Assembly (NCBI GenBank): GCA_945868825.1
Contig: CAMBMM010000003.1
Span: 124,001-188,000 of the forward strand
Direction: 5' to 3'
DNA from: Sphingobacterium thalpophilum
GTDB taxonomy: Bacteria; Bacteroidota; Bacteroidia; Sphingobacteriales; Sphingobacteriaceae
Length of the DNA stretch: 64,000 nucleotides
The notes below the pieces were generated by a model. The model made no database searches. It worked only from the letters and a program-made list of their open reading frames with translations, and was not told the DNA's origin. Positions 1 through 9,206 of the stretch are shown piece by piece (the stretch's first letter is position 1; the number at the start of each line of letters is the position of its first letter). The position numbers were made by a program, and so were the translations under genes.

Positions 1-361
1 CTTTAGAGCTAGATGTGTAGAAATCTTTGAAATTTGTAAAGCTTTGTTTGCCCACTTTTAAGGTAGAGTTGCCCGGAGCAATTTCTACCAAAGGTACCTT
101 TTGCAAATAGCTGCCATTTACCGGTGCTATCAAACCAAGGCTTTTAAATTGAGCTGAAATGTATTCGGCTGCTTTCCATGCGCCAGGTTTTCCGGTTTCG
201 CGACCTTCGTACTCATCAGATGCAAGTACCGACAAATGTTTGTAGGCATCTTCTTTCGTAATGTAATTTCCGTATTTAACGGCAATTTTATCCTGAGCTA
301 CCGCAGTATTGCCTACCAATAAGGCTGCTGCAAGGATAAAAATGGAACGATTGTGTTTCAT
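1..361 (-). CDS. M28-family metallopeptidase, N-terminal part (runs off the window)
   Basis: The reverse strand from an ATG at 361 is open to the window edge (about 120 codons). Residues 1-22 form a signal peptide ending in TAVA-QD, so the product is exported. The motif DEYEGRETGKPGAWKAAEYI followed by AQFKSLGL is the typical start of Bacteroidota M28 zinc aminopeptidases, just after the leader. The metal-binding residues lie outside the window and cannot be checked. It follows rpiB on the same strand with a gap of 25 bp, so it may be the last gene of that run. The family call rests on this N-terminal motif only. Confidence 0.75.
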   Translation of the reverse strand, partial: MKHNRSIFILAAALLVGNTAVAQDKIAVKYGNYITKEDAYKHLSVLASDEYEGRETGKPGAWKAAEYISAQFKSLGLIAPVNGSYLQKVPLVEIAPGNSTLKVGKQSFTNFKDFYTSSSK

Positions 362-386
362 GTTTTATTAAATTTAGTTTATTTAT

Positions 387-824
387 TTAGCAAGATATTT
401 TATTTACTCTGTTGGCGTGTCTGCCGCCCTCAAAATCAGTTTGTAAAAAGGCATCGCATATGGCTTGCGCATCGGCTTCAGAAATGAAACGTGCGGGCAA
501 GCACAATACGTTTGCATTGTTGTGGGTGCGGGCCAGTACGGCCAATTCTACGGTCCAGCAAATAGCCGCTCGTATGTCTTGGTGTTTGTTGGCTGCCATG
601 GCTACGCCGTTGGCGCTGCCGCAAATCAAAATGCCCAAGTCGTATTCACCGCTTTCTACAGCTAAGGCAAGGGGGTGTGCAAAATCTGGGTAGTCTACCG
701 AATCGGTGCTATAGGTACCAAAATCTTTGAGTTCGTTTTGGCCTAAGTGTGCCAATAAGATTTTCTTATAGGCAAATCCGGCATGATCGGCTCCGAGAGC
801 AATGCGCATTGGTTTAGTTGACAT
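387..824 (-). CDS. rpiB: Ribose-5-phosphate isomerase B
   Basis: Interconverts ribose 5-phosphate and ribulose 5-phosphate in the non-oxidative pentose phosphate pathway (cytosol). The 145-residue product has the RpiB signatures: GADHAG at 11-16, the phosphate/active-site segment ICGSANGVAMAANK with Cys68, and RTHNNANVL with His101. Length matches the family (about 145-150). It is downstream of tatC on the same strand with a gap of about 60 bp. The family also contains LacA/B galactose-6-phosphate isomerases, but no sugar operon is nearby, so RpiB is preferred. Confidence 0.93.
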   Translation of the reverse strand: MSTKPMRIALGADHAGFAYKKILLAHLGQNELKDFGTYSTDSVDYPDFAHPLALAVESGEYDLGILICGSANGVAMAANKHQDIRAAICWTVELAVLARTHNNANVLCLPARFISEADAQAICDAFLQTDFEGGRHANRVNKISC

Positions 825-886
825 AACTCAAATGTAAATTTTTCTGCGCTAGCTTTTCGTAAAATTTTGATGATAATTTAAAACAC

Positions 887-1759
887 TTAGTTGCTGTAAA
901 ATTCAACTTCACTTTTTTTGCGCTTGCGATCTACTTTTGCAGATACCAGAATACTAATCTCGAATAATAAAAATAGCGGGAAACTTACCGTAAGCATGGT
1001 AAATATATCGGGCGTAGGTGTTACCAATGCAGCAATAATTAAAATAAGCACCGTGGCATAACTACGATTTTTACGCATAAATTTAGGGGTCATCATGCCT
1101 AATTTCGATAAAATATAGATGATGATGGGCAATTCGAAAATTATGCCAGATCCTAGTGTTAGGGTAGCTACGGTAGATAGGTAGGAATCGATACTGATGT
1201 TGTTTACAATAATACTGCTAACGGTGTAGTTAGCTAAAAAGTTTATAGAAAGGGGGCAAATGATGTAATAGCCAAACAAAATACCCAAAATGAACAAGAG
1301 TGTGGCAAAAAACACAAAGCCCGTGGCCGATTTGCGTTCATTTGTTCTCAGTGCGGGTTTTACAAAGCGCCAAATTTCCCAAAGTAAATACGGGAAACCT
1401 AAAATTAAACCCACAATAAGGGCCGAGTTAATCTGCAGGGTAAATTGCCCTGCCATCTCGGTATTTATAATGTTAAACGGAATTTCTTTGATGCAAAACT
1501 CGGGGCCAAGGTTAAAGCGTTCCCCCAGTTGACACATCATGCGGTAGGTCCAAAAATCTGGTTTTTTGGGGCCCATAATAATGGTATCGAAAATAAAATC
1601 GTAGTAAACGAAGGCTAGCGAAGTAAGAACCACAATAGCTAATGCGGCCCGAACCAAGTGCCAACGCAATACTGCTAAATGTCCAAAAAACGACATTTCT
1701 TCTTCGAGTGCAGCTGACTTTTTCGATTTTTTGGCTGTATTTTGTGTTTCTTCGCTCAT
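887..1759 (-). CDS. tatC: Sec-independent protein translocase TatC
   Basis: Polytopic inner-membrane receptor of the twin-arginine translocation pathway, which exports folded proteins. The start chosen is the Met of MSEETQ at 1759; an ATG seven codons upstream (1780) sits in the arm of a small hairpin and gives an atypical leader. The product (290 aa) has the TatC N-terminal motif GHLAVLRWHLVRA, about six hydrophobic segments, FPYLLWEIWRFVKPAL in the middle and the ALVTPTPDIFTM motif near the C-terminus. A periplasmic loop after the first membrane segment is longer than in E. coli TatC, as is common in Bacteroidota. No tatA is in the window. It lies between accC and rpiB. Confidence 0.93.
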   Translation of the reverse strand: MSEETQNTAKKSKKSAALEEEMSFFGHLAVLRWHLVRAALAIVVLTSLAFVYYDFIFDTIIMGPKKPDFWTYRMMCQLGERFNLGPEFCIKEIPFNIINTEMAGQFTLQINSALIVGLILGFPYLLWEIWRFVKPALRTNERKSATGFVFFATLLFILGILFGYYIICPLSINFLANYTVSSIIVNNISIDSYLSTVATLTLGSGIIFELPIIIYILSKLGMMTPKFMRKNRSYATVLILIIAALVTPTPDIFTMLTVSFPLFLLFEISILVSAKVDRKRKKSEVEFYSN

Positions 1760-1817
1760 TTGGAGCTGTAAAAATACCATTCTTTTGTTCTAGAATGGCA
1801 TTTTCTTGTAGATTGTA

Positions 1818-3158
1818 TTAGCTTTTCATTTCAAAGGTATCCATAAACTTGGTAGTGAAATTACCGGCTCTAAAATCGGGGTCTTTCATTAATTGTAAAT
1901 GGAAAGGAATGGTAGTTTTTACGCCATCAATTACAAATTCGCTTAGGGCACGTTCCATGGTGCAAATGGCTTCTTCGCGACTTTGCGCCACGCAAATTAC
2001 CTTGGCAATCATAGAATCGTAGTTCGATGGAATTTGATAGCCGGCATATACGTGGGTATCTATCCGTACGCCATGCCCACCCGGAGAGTGAAAATGTTTG
2101 ATTAAGCCAGGTGCCGGGCGAAAGTTGTTGTATGGATCTTCAGCGTTTATTCGGCATTCGATGGCAAACATGGTTGGCTCGTAGTTTTTGCCGCTAATCG
2201 GTTCGCCGGCGGCTACTTTAATTTGTTCTTTAATTAAATCGAAGTTAATTACTTCCTCGGTTACCGGGTGTTCTACTTGAATACGGGTATTCATTTCCAT
2301 GAAGTAGAAGTTACGGTGTTTATCTACTAAAAACTCAATGGTTCCGGCACCTTCGTAATTTACGGCTTGGGCACCTTTAATGGCTGCTTCGCCCATACGC
2401 TTGCGCAAATCGGCGGTCATAAATGGCGATGGAGATTCTTCGACCAATTTTTGGTGACGGCGCTGTATAGAGCAATCACGTTCAGAAAGGTGGCAGGCTT
2501 TACCGTATTGGTCGCCAATAATTTGAATTTCAATGTGGCGTGGATCTTCAATAAATTTTTCAAGATATAATCCGTCGTTACCAAAGGCTGCACCCGATTC
2601 TTGGCGGGCACTATCCCAAGCGTTTTCAAATTCTTCGTCTTTCCAAACTACCCGCATTCCGCGGCCACCACCACCGGCAGTTGCCTTTAAAATTATCGGA
2701 TAGCCAATTTCGTTCGCAATTGTGATGCCTTGGGCTACATCGCTTAATAAACCTTCTGATCCGGGTATAGTGGGTACACCGGCTTTTTTCATAGTTCCTT
2801 TGGCCGAGGCTTTATCGCCCATGCCGTTAATTTGGTAGGGTGTGGCACCAATAAATTTAATGCCGTAATCTTGGCAAATGGCAGAAAATTTAGCGTTTTC
2901 AGACAAAAACCCATATCCTGGGTGTATGGCATCGGCATTGGTTAACTCGGCTGCCGAAATGATATTGGGGATACTTAAATATGAATCTTTGCTAGGTGCT
3001 GGGCCAATACATACCGCTTCGTCAGCAAAACGTACATGTAAACTTTCGCGATCGGCAGTAGAGTATACCGCCACCGTTTTAATACCCATTTCTTTACAGG
3101 TACGAATGATGCGTAGGGCAATTTCGCCACGGTTGGCAATTAATATCTTTTTGAACAT
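1818..3158 (-). CDS. accC: Acetyl-CoA carboxylase, biotin carboxylase subunit
   Basis: ATP-grasp enzyme that carboxylates the biotin on AccB, the first step of fatty-acid synthesis. The 446-residue product starts [18 protein letters not shown] (biotin carboxylase N-domain), has the glycine-rich ATP loop [14 protein letters not shown], the metal/bicarbonate segment [16 protein letters not shown] and the C-domain motif ECRINAEDP. Length is normal for the subunit. It directly follows accB (53 bp gap) in the run DUF177-rpmF-plsX-fabH-accB-accC. The related pyruvate and propionyl carboxylase subunits are usually longer, and the accB neighbour settles the assignment. Confidence 0.96.
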   Translation of the reverse strand: MFKKILIANRGEIALRIIRTCKEMGIKTVAVYSTADRESLHVRFADEAVCIGPAPSKDSYLSIPNIISAAELTNADAIHPGYGFLSENAKFSAICQDYGIKFIGATPYQINGMGDKASAKGTMKKAGVPTIPGSEGLLSDVAQGITIANEIGYPIILKATAGGGGRGMRVVWKDEEFENAWDSARQESGAAFGNDGLYLEKFIEDPRHIEIQIIGDQYGKACHLSERDCSIQRRHQKLVEESPSPFMTADLRKRMGEAAIKGAQAVNYEGAGTIEFLVDKHRNFYFMEMNTRIQVEHPVTEEVINFDLIKEQIKVAAGEPISGKNYEPTMFAIECRINAEDPYNNFRPAPGLIKHFHSPGGHGVRIDTHVYAGYQIPSNYDSMIAKVICVAQSREEAICTMERALSEFVIDGVKTTIPFHLQLMKDPDFRAGNFTTKFMDTFEMKS

Positions 3159-3211
3159 GAGAATAGCGTTATCGGTTCGATAATCGGTTTTAATACAGAT
3201 TTACGATGAAC

Positions 3212-3676
3212 TTATACGGGTTCTACTAAAAATAAAGGCTGATCGTATTCGATTGGGCTGGCATTGTCTACCAATACTTTTACAATACGGCCTGAAATTT
3301 CGGCTTCAATTTCATTGAATAATTTCATGGCTTCTACTACGCACAATACCTGGCCAGCTTTAATTTCGTCGCCCACGTTTACAAAAGATGGTTTATCTGG
3401 GCTAGCCGAGCGATAAAACGTACCAATCATCGGAGATTTAATGGTCAGATAGTTATCAGATTCGCTAACTGCAGGGGCTGCTGCCGCTGCCGGCGCTGCT
3501 GCTACGGGAGCCGAAGCTGCTGCTACAGGAACTGCTGCAGGAATAGAAGCACTAACTAATGTTGGCGTCTGATTCGTCTTTATAGTAATTTTAAAATCGT
3601 TTTCTTCGATAGAAACCTCATTTACACCTGATTTGTGCACAAATTTGATGAGATCTTGAATCTGTTTAATATCCAT
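3212..3676 (-). CDS. accB: Acetyl-CoA carboxylase biotin carboxyl carrier protein
   Basis: Carries biotin between the carboxylase and transferase halves of acetyl-CoA carboxylase. The 154-residue protein has an N-terminal helical segment (1-35), an alanine/proline-rich flexible linker (about 40-70) and a C-terminal biotinyl domain (76-154). The biotinylation motif reads VVEAMKLFNEI with Lys118 as acceptor; the LFNEI variant replaces the E. coli MMNQI. The AT-rich gap of 78 bp to the fabH stub upstream contains no evident terminator, so accB probably remains in the plsX transcript despite the damage to fabH. Confidence 0.96.
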   Translation of the reverse strand: MDIKQIQDLIKFVHKSGVNEVSIEENDFKITIKTNQTPTLVSASIPAAVPVAAASAPVAAAPAAAAAPAVSESDNYLTIKSPMIGTFYRSASPDKPSFVNVGDEIKAGQVLCVVEAMKLFNEIEAEISGRIVKVLVDNASPIEYDQPLFLVEPV

Positions 3677-3754
3677 TTTTTTCTTATTAAATCAATTTAT
3701 TAAACTTTCTTGAGTCCAAATTTAAGATAATTATTTCAAATAGCTTTCCGTTGC

Positions 3755-3973
3755 TTAATATGCCCATTTTAGGTATACCGAACCCCAAGTAAAACCTCCA
3801 CCAAAAGCAGCTAAAATAAGATTATCGCCTTTTTTTAATTTCGATTCCCAAACGTTTAAGCATAACGGAATAGTGCCGTTGGTATCCACTATTTTTTCGA
3901 GTTCGGCATTGTTTAAAACATAATCGGGAACATAGGCGTTTAATGCGATAATGGCCGCACGAATTTTTTGCAT
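3755..3973 (-). pseudogene. fabH: fabH remnant: beta-ketoacyl-ACP synthase III with a large in-frame internal deletion
   Basis: Beta-ketoacyl-ACP synthase III normally condenses acetyl-CoA with malonyl-ACP to begin fatty-acid synthesis and is about 330 residues. Here an open frame of only 72 codons remains. Residues 1-32 ([27 protein letters not shown]) match the FabH N-terminus. Residues 33-72 ([27 protein letters not shown], then VYLKWAY) match its extreme C-terminus. About 260 codons are missing, including the segments holding the catalytic Cys, His and Asn. The join near 3875-3883 falls at a Thr-Asn pair that is expected on both sides (DTN and TTNGTIPL), consistent with deletion between short repeats. 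It keeps the standard slot between plsX (10 bp gap) and accB. A functional FabH must be sought elsewhere in the genome. Confidence 0.85.
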
Positions 3974-3983
3974 AAATGGATGT

Positions 3984-4925
3984 TTATGAAGTGAATGCTG
4001 CCTTAATTTTGTCTACTAATTTCGACTCAATCATAGTTTTTGAAAGCAAAATCATGTTTTTTATGGCCTCTGGGCTAGAAATACCATGGCCAATGATTAC
4101 TGGAGCATTTACACCTAAAATAGGGCTACCTCCGTATTGTTCGTAGTTGAAGCGATCGAAAAATTCGTCTTTAAATCCCTTTTTAAGGGTAAGGATGTAG
4201 AAAGTTTCGGCCAATTTAAGCATTACATTTCCGGTAAAGCCATCGCATACAATTACATCAGCTTTCTCATTAAATAAATCTCTACCTTCTATATTACCAG
4301 TAAAATTGATGTTTTTTTGATCTTTCAAGAGTGTGAAAGCGGCTTGACTTACCAAGTTGCCTTTCTCTTCTTCTTCGCCAATATTCATTAGGCCAACTTT
4401 TGGATTGCTAATGCCGTATACGGCTTCTGCAAAAATGCTTCCCAAAACGCCGAATTGGGCCAATACTTCGGGTTTGCAATCGGCGTTGGCACCCACATCG
4501 AGCATAATACCGAATCCGTTTTTTAGTTTGGGTACATTGGTAGCAATGGCTGGGCGTTGAACGCCTTCAATGGCTCGTACACTAAACATAGCGCCTACCA
4601 ACATGGCTCCGGTATTTCCGGCCGAGGCAAAAGAATCAATTTTTCCTTCTTTTAGGTATTGAAATCCAACAGAAATACTGGAATTTGGTTTTTGAGTGAT
4701 GGCTTTGGTTGGGTGTTCACCCATGCTAATCACTTCGGTGCAATGAACAAATTCAAAGCATGAGGCATCAATTTGCTGCTCGGCTAAAATAGGGAGCGCT
4801 TGCTCCTTATCGCCAAATAACACAATTTTTTGATCGGGGGATAAGACTTGCTGGGCTGCAATAGCACCCAAAACAGTAGCTTTGGGAGCATAATCTCCAC
4901 CCATAAAATCTAAGCCAATTTTCAT
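3984..4925 (-). CDS. plsX: Phosphate acyltransferase PlsX
   Basis: Converts acyl-ACP to acyl-phosphate for membrane phospholipid synthesis (peripheral, cytosolic). The 313-residue product begins [21 protein letters not shown], the PlsX signature, and continues with [38 protein letters not shown] and [14 protein letters not shown]. Length fits the family. It follows rpmF by 15 bp and precedes the fabH remnant by 10 bp, the conserved rpmF-plsX-fabH arrangement of lipid operons. Confidence 0.96.
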   Translation of the reverse strand: MKIGLDFMGGDYAPKATVLGAIAAQQVLSPDQKIVLFGDKEQALPILAEQQIDASCFEFVHCTEVISMGEHPTKAITQKPNSSISVGFQYLKEGKIDSFASAGNTGAMLVGAMFSVRAIEGVQRPAIATNVPKLKNGFGIMLDVGANADCKPEVLAQFGVLGSIFAEAVYGISNPKVGLMNIGEEEEKGNLVSQAAFTLLKDQKNINFTGNIEGRDLFNEKADVIVCDGFTGNVMLKLAETFYILTLKKGFKDEFFDRFNYEQYGGSPILGVNAPVIIGHGISSPEAIKNMILLSKTMIESKLVDKIKAAFTS

Positions 4926-4940
4926 TTTAGAAAATTAAAC

Positions 4941-5132
4941 TTAGGCGATACTGGTGTTTTCGATTACTAATTTACCTCTGTAATACAAATTGCCATCAAC
5001 GTTGTATGCACGGTGAGGTAAGTGCACTGCACCAGTTGTTTTGCAAGTAAACAGGGTTGGAGCCTCTGCTTTGTAATGCGTTCTTCTTTTATCTCTTCTT
5101 GATTTCGAGATTTTCCGTTTTGGATGTGCCAT
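4941..5132 (-). CDS. rpmF: 50S ribosomal protein L32
   Basis: Small basic protein of the large ribosomal subunit. The 63-residue product begins [17 protein letters not shown], the L32 signature, followed by [36 protein letters not shown]. Only one Cys is present, so this is not the four-cysteine zinc-binding form. It sits 9 bp after the DUF177 gene and directly before plsX, as in most bacteria, linking ribosome and lipid synthesis in one transcript. Confidence 0.97.
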   Translation of the reverse strand: MAHPKRKISKSRRDKRRTHYKAEAPTLFTCKTTGAVHLPHRAYNVDGNLYYRGKLVIENTSIA

Positions 5133-5141
5133 AGCTTCCTG

Positions 5142-5684
5142 TTATTTATTCTTGTTTGTAATATTTTTTAAGGCTTCCCAACGCGGGTCGGCCACTTCTT
5201 CTGTTTTTTCTTCGGGTGCTGCCAATTTTTTCAGCGTTTCTAGCATTTCTGCATCGCACCAGGTCGTTTTTCCTTCTTCTTTACAGCGGTTAAACGTAGG
5301 AACGCCTAGCATAATGTATTCGTAAATTAAAGCAGATACATCAATTTCGTTCTCGTTTTTGTGTAGTACAATCAGCTCGTCAACGTTGTCTTCTAACAAT
5401 TCATCGTTGCTAAACTTTACAATTTCTTGCTGCTCTAGGTGTAATGGTGTTGGAAAACCGGCCAAACACACATCGCAGTTCTGAAAAACTTCGCCATCAA
5501 TTCGAAAATTAAGCACCAACATGGTTTCTTGTTTATCAAATTCGAGGGCTACTTTCAGGGAGCCTTTTTGTACTAGTGAATACTCAAATTCTTTAAAAAA
5601 TTGTTCGTTTATCTCGTATTCAAACACATGTTTCCCGATTTTAAGGCCAGAAAACGGAATTAAGTATTGCTGTAAAAATTTCAA
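5142..5684 (-). CDS. YceD/DUF177 family protein
   Basis: The 180-residue product belongs to the DUF177 (YceD) family, conserved immediately upstream of rpmF. In plants and some bacteria the family is linked to 23S rRNA accumulation, but its biochemical role is not settled. Visible features are a CDVCL pair near residue 92 (preceded by the family's VFQNC pattern) and two further Cys in CKEEGKTTWC near the C-terminus, a possible metal site (inference). It is the first gene of the lipid run; the gap to pdxA upstream is 78 bp. Confidence 0.8.
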   Translation of the reverse strand: MKFLQQYLIPFSGLKIGKHVFEYEINEQFFKEFEYSLVQKGSLKVALEFDKQETMLVLNFRIDGEVFQNCDVCLAGFPTPLHLEQQEIVKFSNDELLEDNVDELIVLHKNENEIDVSALIYEYIMLGVPTFNRCKEEGKTTWCDAEMLETLKKLAAPEEKTEEVADPRWEALKNITNKNK

Positions 5685-5762
5685 AGCACGACAGTTAAGC
5701 CTGCAAATTTAGGAAAAATTATTCTAAGCGGAAACAGTTTTTTTGGAAAAAGGCAGTGGCAC

Positions 5763-6818
5763 TTAATCGCGATCCCTAGAAAGTTTGCTCACTTTTAAGG
5801 GCTTGGCTGTTAAAATGGCATTTTCCCTACGATTTTTAACAATATGAATGGCGGTAAATACGGCTTCGCGGAAGGATCCTGCATCGGCTTCGTTTTTGCC
5901 GGCTAAATCGTAAGCGGTTCCATGATCGGGGGAGGTGCGTACCACGGGCAAACCTGCTGTAAAGTTTACGCCTTGATGAAAAGCCAATTGTTTAAAAGGA
6001 ATTAAGCCTTGATCGTGGTACATGGCCAATACGGCATCAAATTTTTTCCAGCTTTGGTTGGCAAAAAAGCCATCTGCTGGGTAAGGACCAAAGGCCAATA
6101 ACTCATTTTTATTCGCTTCGGCAATGGCTGGTGCAATGATACTTTCTTCTTCTTTGCCTAATAAGCCAGAATCGCCGGCATGTGGGTTGAGGCCCAATAC
6201 GGCAATTTTGGGTTTTTCAATCCAAAAATCGCTTTTTAAACTTTGGTTAATGAGCGCTAATTTGCTTAAAATTTTCTCTTTAGTAATGCTTTTAGGCACT
6301 TCGCTCAAAGGCACGTGGCCGGTAACTACGCCAACTCGTAAATCTTCGCCCATTAAAAGCATGAGTGAATCGGAGGCACCAGCTTTGGCTTGAATATATT
6401 CGGTGTGCCCCGCAAAGGTGAAGGCCTCACTTTGAATGTTTTGTTTGTTAATGGGAGCCGTAACCAAAGCATCAATTTCGCCAGCTATTAGATCGTTGGT
6501 GGCTCTTTCTAAAGATAGAAAGGCGTATTTGCCACCGGTTTCATTGGCTTCGCCCAAATCAATTTTCACATCTTCTTCCCAGCAATTAATCATGTTGGCT
6601 CTGCGGTGAAGCGCATCGGCTGCTTGGTTAATTACGTTGAAGCTAAATTCCTCAATTCCCATGGTTTTACGATGAAAGGAAGCCACTTTGGTTTGGCCAT
6701 ACACAATAGGCGTACAATAATCGAGGATGCGTTTATCTACTAAAGTTTTGATAATCACTTCTAAACCGATGCCATTTACATCGCCAATGGAAATTCCTAT
6801 TTTGATTTTGTCGCTCAT
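5763..6818 (-). CDS. pdxA: 4-hydroxythreonine-4-phosphate dehydrogenase
   Basis: NAD-dependent oxidation of 4-phosphohydroxy-threonine in pyridoxal 5'-phosphate synthesis. The 351-residue protein has GISIGDVNGIGLEVIIK at the start, TAPINKQNI, GHTEYIQAK (metal ligand His), GLNPHAGDSG and AMYHDQGLIPFKQLAFH followed by RTSPDHGTAYDLAG, all typical PdxA motifs. It is divergent from rsmA across 106 bp, an arrangement seen in many bacteria as a pdxA-ksgA neighbourhood. The assignment is firm. Confidence 0.96.
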   Translation of the reverse strand: MSDKIKIGISIGDVNGIGLEVIIKTLVDKRILDYCTPIVYGQTKVASFHRKTMGIEEFSFNVINQAADALHRRANMINCWEEDVKIDLGEANETGGKYAFLSLERATNDLIAGEIDALVTAPINKQNIQSEAFTFAGHTEYIQAKAGASDSLMLLMGEDLRVGVVTGHVPLSEVPKSITKEKILSKLALINQSLKSDFWIEKPKIAVLGLNPHAGDSGLLGKEEESIIAPAIAEANKNELLAFGPYPADGFFANQSWKKFDAVLAMYHDQGLIPFKQLAFHQGVNFTAGLPVVRTSPDHGTAYDLAGKNEADAGSFREAVFTAIHIVKNRRENAILTAKPLKVSKLSRDRD

Positions 6819-6924
6819 ACGTTCCTTCGAATTTCATCGAATTTTGGTGCAAATTACGGATTTGGCCCGAATGTTCGTCAAATACTGCCTAAACTTTGCT
6901 TATTTTGCCTCAAATTTACGCCCA

Positions 6925-7713
6925 ATGAGTTTGGTAAGAGCCAAGAAACAATTAGGACAACACTTTTTAACCGACAAAAATATTGCCGAGAAAATTGTGA
7001 ACAGCTTGCAGCTGTCCGAAACGGTAAAACACGTGTTAGAAGTAGGGCCAGGTATGGGCATTTTATCCGATTTTTTATTTCAACAAAAAACCTTTGAAAC
7101 CTATTTAATTGATATAGATACGGAGTCTATTGCCTTTTTACACAAAAAATACCCCGAGGCTGGCTCCCGAATTATTTCTGGCGACTTTTTAGCCTACGAT
7201 TTTTCTACGATTAGCCAAGGCCCCATGGCCATTATTGGCAATTTTCCCTATAATATCTCCTCACAAATTTTGTTTAAAGTATTGGATAATCGCCAACACG
7301 TACAGCAAGTGGTAGGTATGTTTCAGAAAGAAGTGGCCGAACGCTGTGCCGCCAGCGCCGGCAGTAAAGCCTACGGCATTTTAAGTGTGTTTTTGCAGGC
7401 CTATTATAAAGTAGAGTATTTATTTACAGTAAAAGCTGGAGTGTTTAATCCACCACCCAAAGTATTGTCAGCGGTTATTCGCCTTACTAGAAACGAGGTG
7501 AGTACGTTGGATTGCGACGAACGGCTTTTTTGGAAAGTGGTAAAAGCCGGATTTAATCAACGCCGTAAAACCTTGCGCAATGCCCTATCGGGTATTGTTG
7601 CCAAAGATAAATTAGCTGCCGATGAACCTTTGCTAGAGTTAAGAGCAGAGCGTTTAACTGTAGCTAATTTTGTATTTTTAACGCAGTTAATTCAAGCCGC
7701 CAATGTCCACTAA
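6925..7713 (+). CDS. rsmA: 16S rRNA (adenine1518-N6/adenine1519-N6)-dimethyltransferase
   Basis: Dimethylates two adjacent adenines in the 3'-terminal hairpin of 16S rRNA (KsgA). An upstream open frame reaches 6727 but overlaps pdxA and gives no family homology; the ATG at 6925 begins MSLVRAKKQLGQHFLTDKNI, the normal KsgA start, giving 262 residues. The SAM site is VLEVGPGMGILSDF and the catalytic motif IV is NFPYNISSQI. The C-terminal helical domain carries NQRRKTLRNAL. It overlaps the next gene by 11 bp, so the two are probably translated together. Confidence 0.96.
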   Translation: MSLVRAKKQLGQHFLTDKNIAEKIVNSLQLSETVKHVLEVGPGMGILSDFLFQQKTFETYLIDIDTESIAFLHKKYPEAGSRIISGDFLAYDFSTISQGPMAIIGNFPYNISSQILFKVLDNRQHVQQVVGMFQKEVAERCAASAGSKAYGILSVFLQAYYKVEYLFTVKAGVFNPPPKVLSAVIRLTRNEVSTLDCDERLFWKVVKAGFNQRRKTLRNALSGIVAKDKLAADEPLLELRAERLTVANFVFLTQLIQAANVH

Positions 7714-8635
7714 ACGTTTGTTACTAGTTGATGATTTGCATCCGCTTTTTAAGCAAGAAGCTGAAGCCCTGGGTTATGTGGTGAGTGATGAACCCTTATT
7801 TACTCGTGAACAAACTCTAGCTTCTATTAAAGAATATGAAGGCTTGGCCATTCGCACTAAATTTCAGGTAGATCGGGAATTATTAGATGCTGCCCTTAAC
7901 CTAAAATGGATTGCACGGGCTGGTGCCGGAATGGATAATATAGATGAAGCCTATGCGAAAGCTAAAGGCATTCAATGCATTAACGCCCCCGAAGGCAATG
8001 CCGATGCGGTGGGCGAACATGCCGTGGGAATGTTATTGGCTCTACTAAATAAGTTCCGCCAAGCCGATATGCAGGTTCGAAATGGTATTTGGGATAGAGA
8101 AGCTAACCGAGGTTGGGAGTTAAAAGGCCGAACCGTTGGCATTATTGGATATGGTCATATGGGCCAATCTTTTGCGCAAAAACTGCAGGGTTTTGGTGTG
8201 CAGGTAATTGCTTACGATAAATATAAAACTGGTTTTTCGGATGCTTTTGCTAAAGAGGTAAGCATGGAAGAAATAGTAAAACACAGTGATGTGCTGAGTT
8301 TACACGTGCCCCTTACTCGAGAGACTAAACATTTGGTAAATCAAGAATATTTCCATCATTTCCGCAAACCTATCTTCGTATTAAATACCGCTAGGGGCGA
8401 AGTAGTAGATACGCTTGCTCTTGTACAAGCGTTAAAAGAAGGTAAGGTGTTAGGTGCAGGTTTAGATGTTTTAGAAACCGAAAAATTTCCCGCATTGGGA
8501 GAGGAGGTTTGGTACGCTGAATTACTGGTCCAAAGCAATGTACTCTTAAGTCCGCATGTGGCCGGTTGGACCCAAGAGTCCTACCGCAAACTATCGGAAG
8601 TATTGGCACAGAAGTTAAAAAATTTGCAAATCTAA
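7703..8635 (+). CDS. D-isomer specific 2-hydroxyacid dehydrogenase (phosphoglycerate dehydrogenase-like)
   Basis: NAD-dependent dehydrogenase of 310 residues. The Rossmann motif is GIIGYGHMGQSFAQKL, followed by SLHVPLTRETKHLV, NTARGEVVDTLALVQAL, GLDVLETE and LSPHVAGWTQES, where the His is the expected catalytic acid/base. It lacks the C-terminal ACT and intervening domains of E. coli SerA, matching the short Bacteroidota phosphoglycerate dehydrogenase-like enzymes. The substrate may be 3-phosphoglycerate (serine synthesis) or another 2-hydroxyacid; the sequence does not decide. It is followed by a terminator hairpin at 8662-8707. Confidence 0.85.
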   Translation: MSTKRLLLVDDLHPLFKQEAEALGYVVSDEPLFTREQTLASIKEYEGLAIRTKFQVDRELLDAALNLKWIARAGAGMDNIDEAYAKAKGIQCINAPEGNADAVGEHAVGMLLALLNKFRQADMQVRNGIWDREANRGWELKGRTVGIIGYGHMGQSFAQKLQGFGVQVIAYDKYKTGFSDAFAKEVSMEEIVKHSDVLSLHVPLTRETKHLVNQEYFHHFRKPIFVLNTARGEVVDTLALVQALKEGKVLGAGLDVLETEKFPALGEEVWYAELLVQSNVLLSPHVAGWTQESYRKLSEVLAQKLKNLQI

Positions 8636-8661
8636 GCAGCTAACTTTATCTTAGTACATAC

Positions 8662-8707
8662 CAAACAAGACTATATCGGCCCTGTCGACATAGTCTTGTT
8701 TGTTTTA
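8662..8707 (+). terminator. Intrinsic terminator after the 2-hydroxyacid dehydrogenase gene
   Basis: A perfect 13-bp inverted repeat, CAAACAAGACTAT at 8662-8674 and ATAGTCTTGTTTG at 8690-8702, with a partly pairing inner loop, is followed by a short T-rich tail. It separates the rsmA transcript from greA, whose ATG is 30 bp further on. Strand + is preferred because of the tail; the stem could also serve in a greA leader. Confidence 0.7.
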
Positions 8708-8731
8708 TATAGAAATCCTATTAACAAAGTA

Positions 8732-9205
8732 ATGGCAGAGATTACGTATTATACCAAAGAAGGTATAGAGAAGCTGAAACAAGAATTACACGAATTGTGC
8801 ACAGAAGGCCGAGCGCAAATTGCTAAAGCTATAGCCGAAGCTAGAGATAAGGGCGATTTATCTGAAAATGCCGAATACGACGCCGCTAAAGAAGCGCAAG
8901 GCCACCACGAAAGCAAAATTTCGAAGCTAAAAAATGTATTGGCTAATGCCCGTATTATTGATGAATCTAAATTAGATACCTCTAAAGTATTGGCTCTGTC
9001 TATTGTGAAAATAAAAAATACCACAAACGGTGCCGAAATGACTTATCAGCTGGTTCCGGAAAGTGAAGCGGATTTAAAAACAGGTAAAATATCTGTAAAA
9101 TCGCCTATTGCTCAAGGTTTATTAGGTAAATCTGTTGGCGATAAAGTAGAAATAATCGTTCCGGCCGGAAAAGTAACATTCGAGATTATAGAAATCAGCC
9201 GTTAA
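8732..9205 (+). CDS. greA: Transcription elongation factor GreA
   Basis: Binds the secondary channel of RNA polymerase and stimulates cleavage of backtracked transcripts. An ATG-less frame extends to 8696, but the ATG at 8732 gives MAEITYYTKEGIEKLKQEL, the standard GreA start, for 157 residues. The N-terminal coiled coil (about 1-75) contains ARDKGDLSENAEYDAAKE, with the acidic tip residues DLSEN needed for cleavage. The C-terminal FKBP-like domain ends SPIAQGLLGKSVGDKVEI. The HIT gene follows with only 1 bp between them, so they form an operon. Confidence 0.95.
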   Translation: MAEITYYTKEGIEKLKQELHELCTEGRAQIAKAIAEARDKGDLSENAEYDAAKEAQGHHESKISKLKNVLANARIIDESKLDTSKVLALSIVKIKNTTNGAEMTYQLVPESEADLKTGKISVKSPIAQGLLGKSVGDKVEIIVPAGKVTFEIIEISR

Positions 9206-9206
9206 T

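Noticed and set aside
6727-6924. 66-codon N-terminal extension of RsmA
   Set aside because: It overlaps pdxA on the other strand, has no family match, and the ATG at 6925 gives the normal start.
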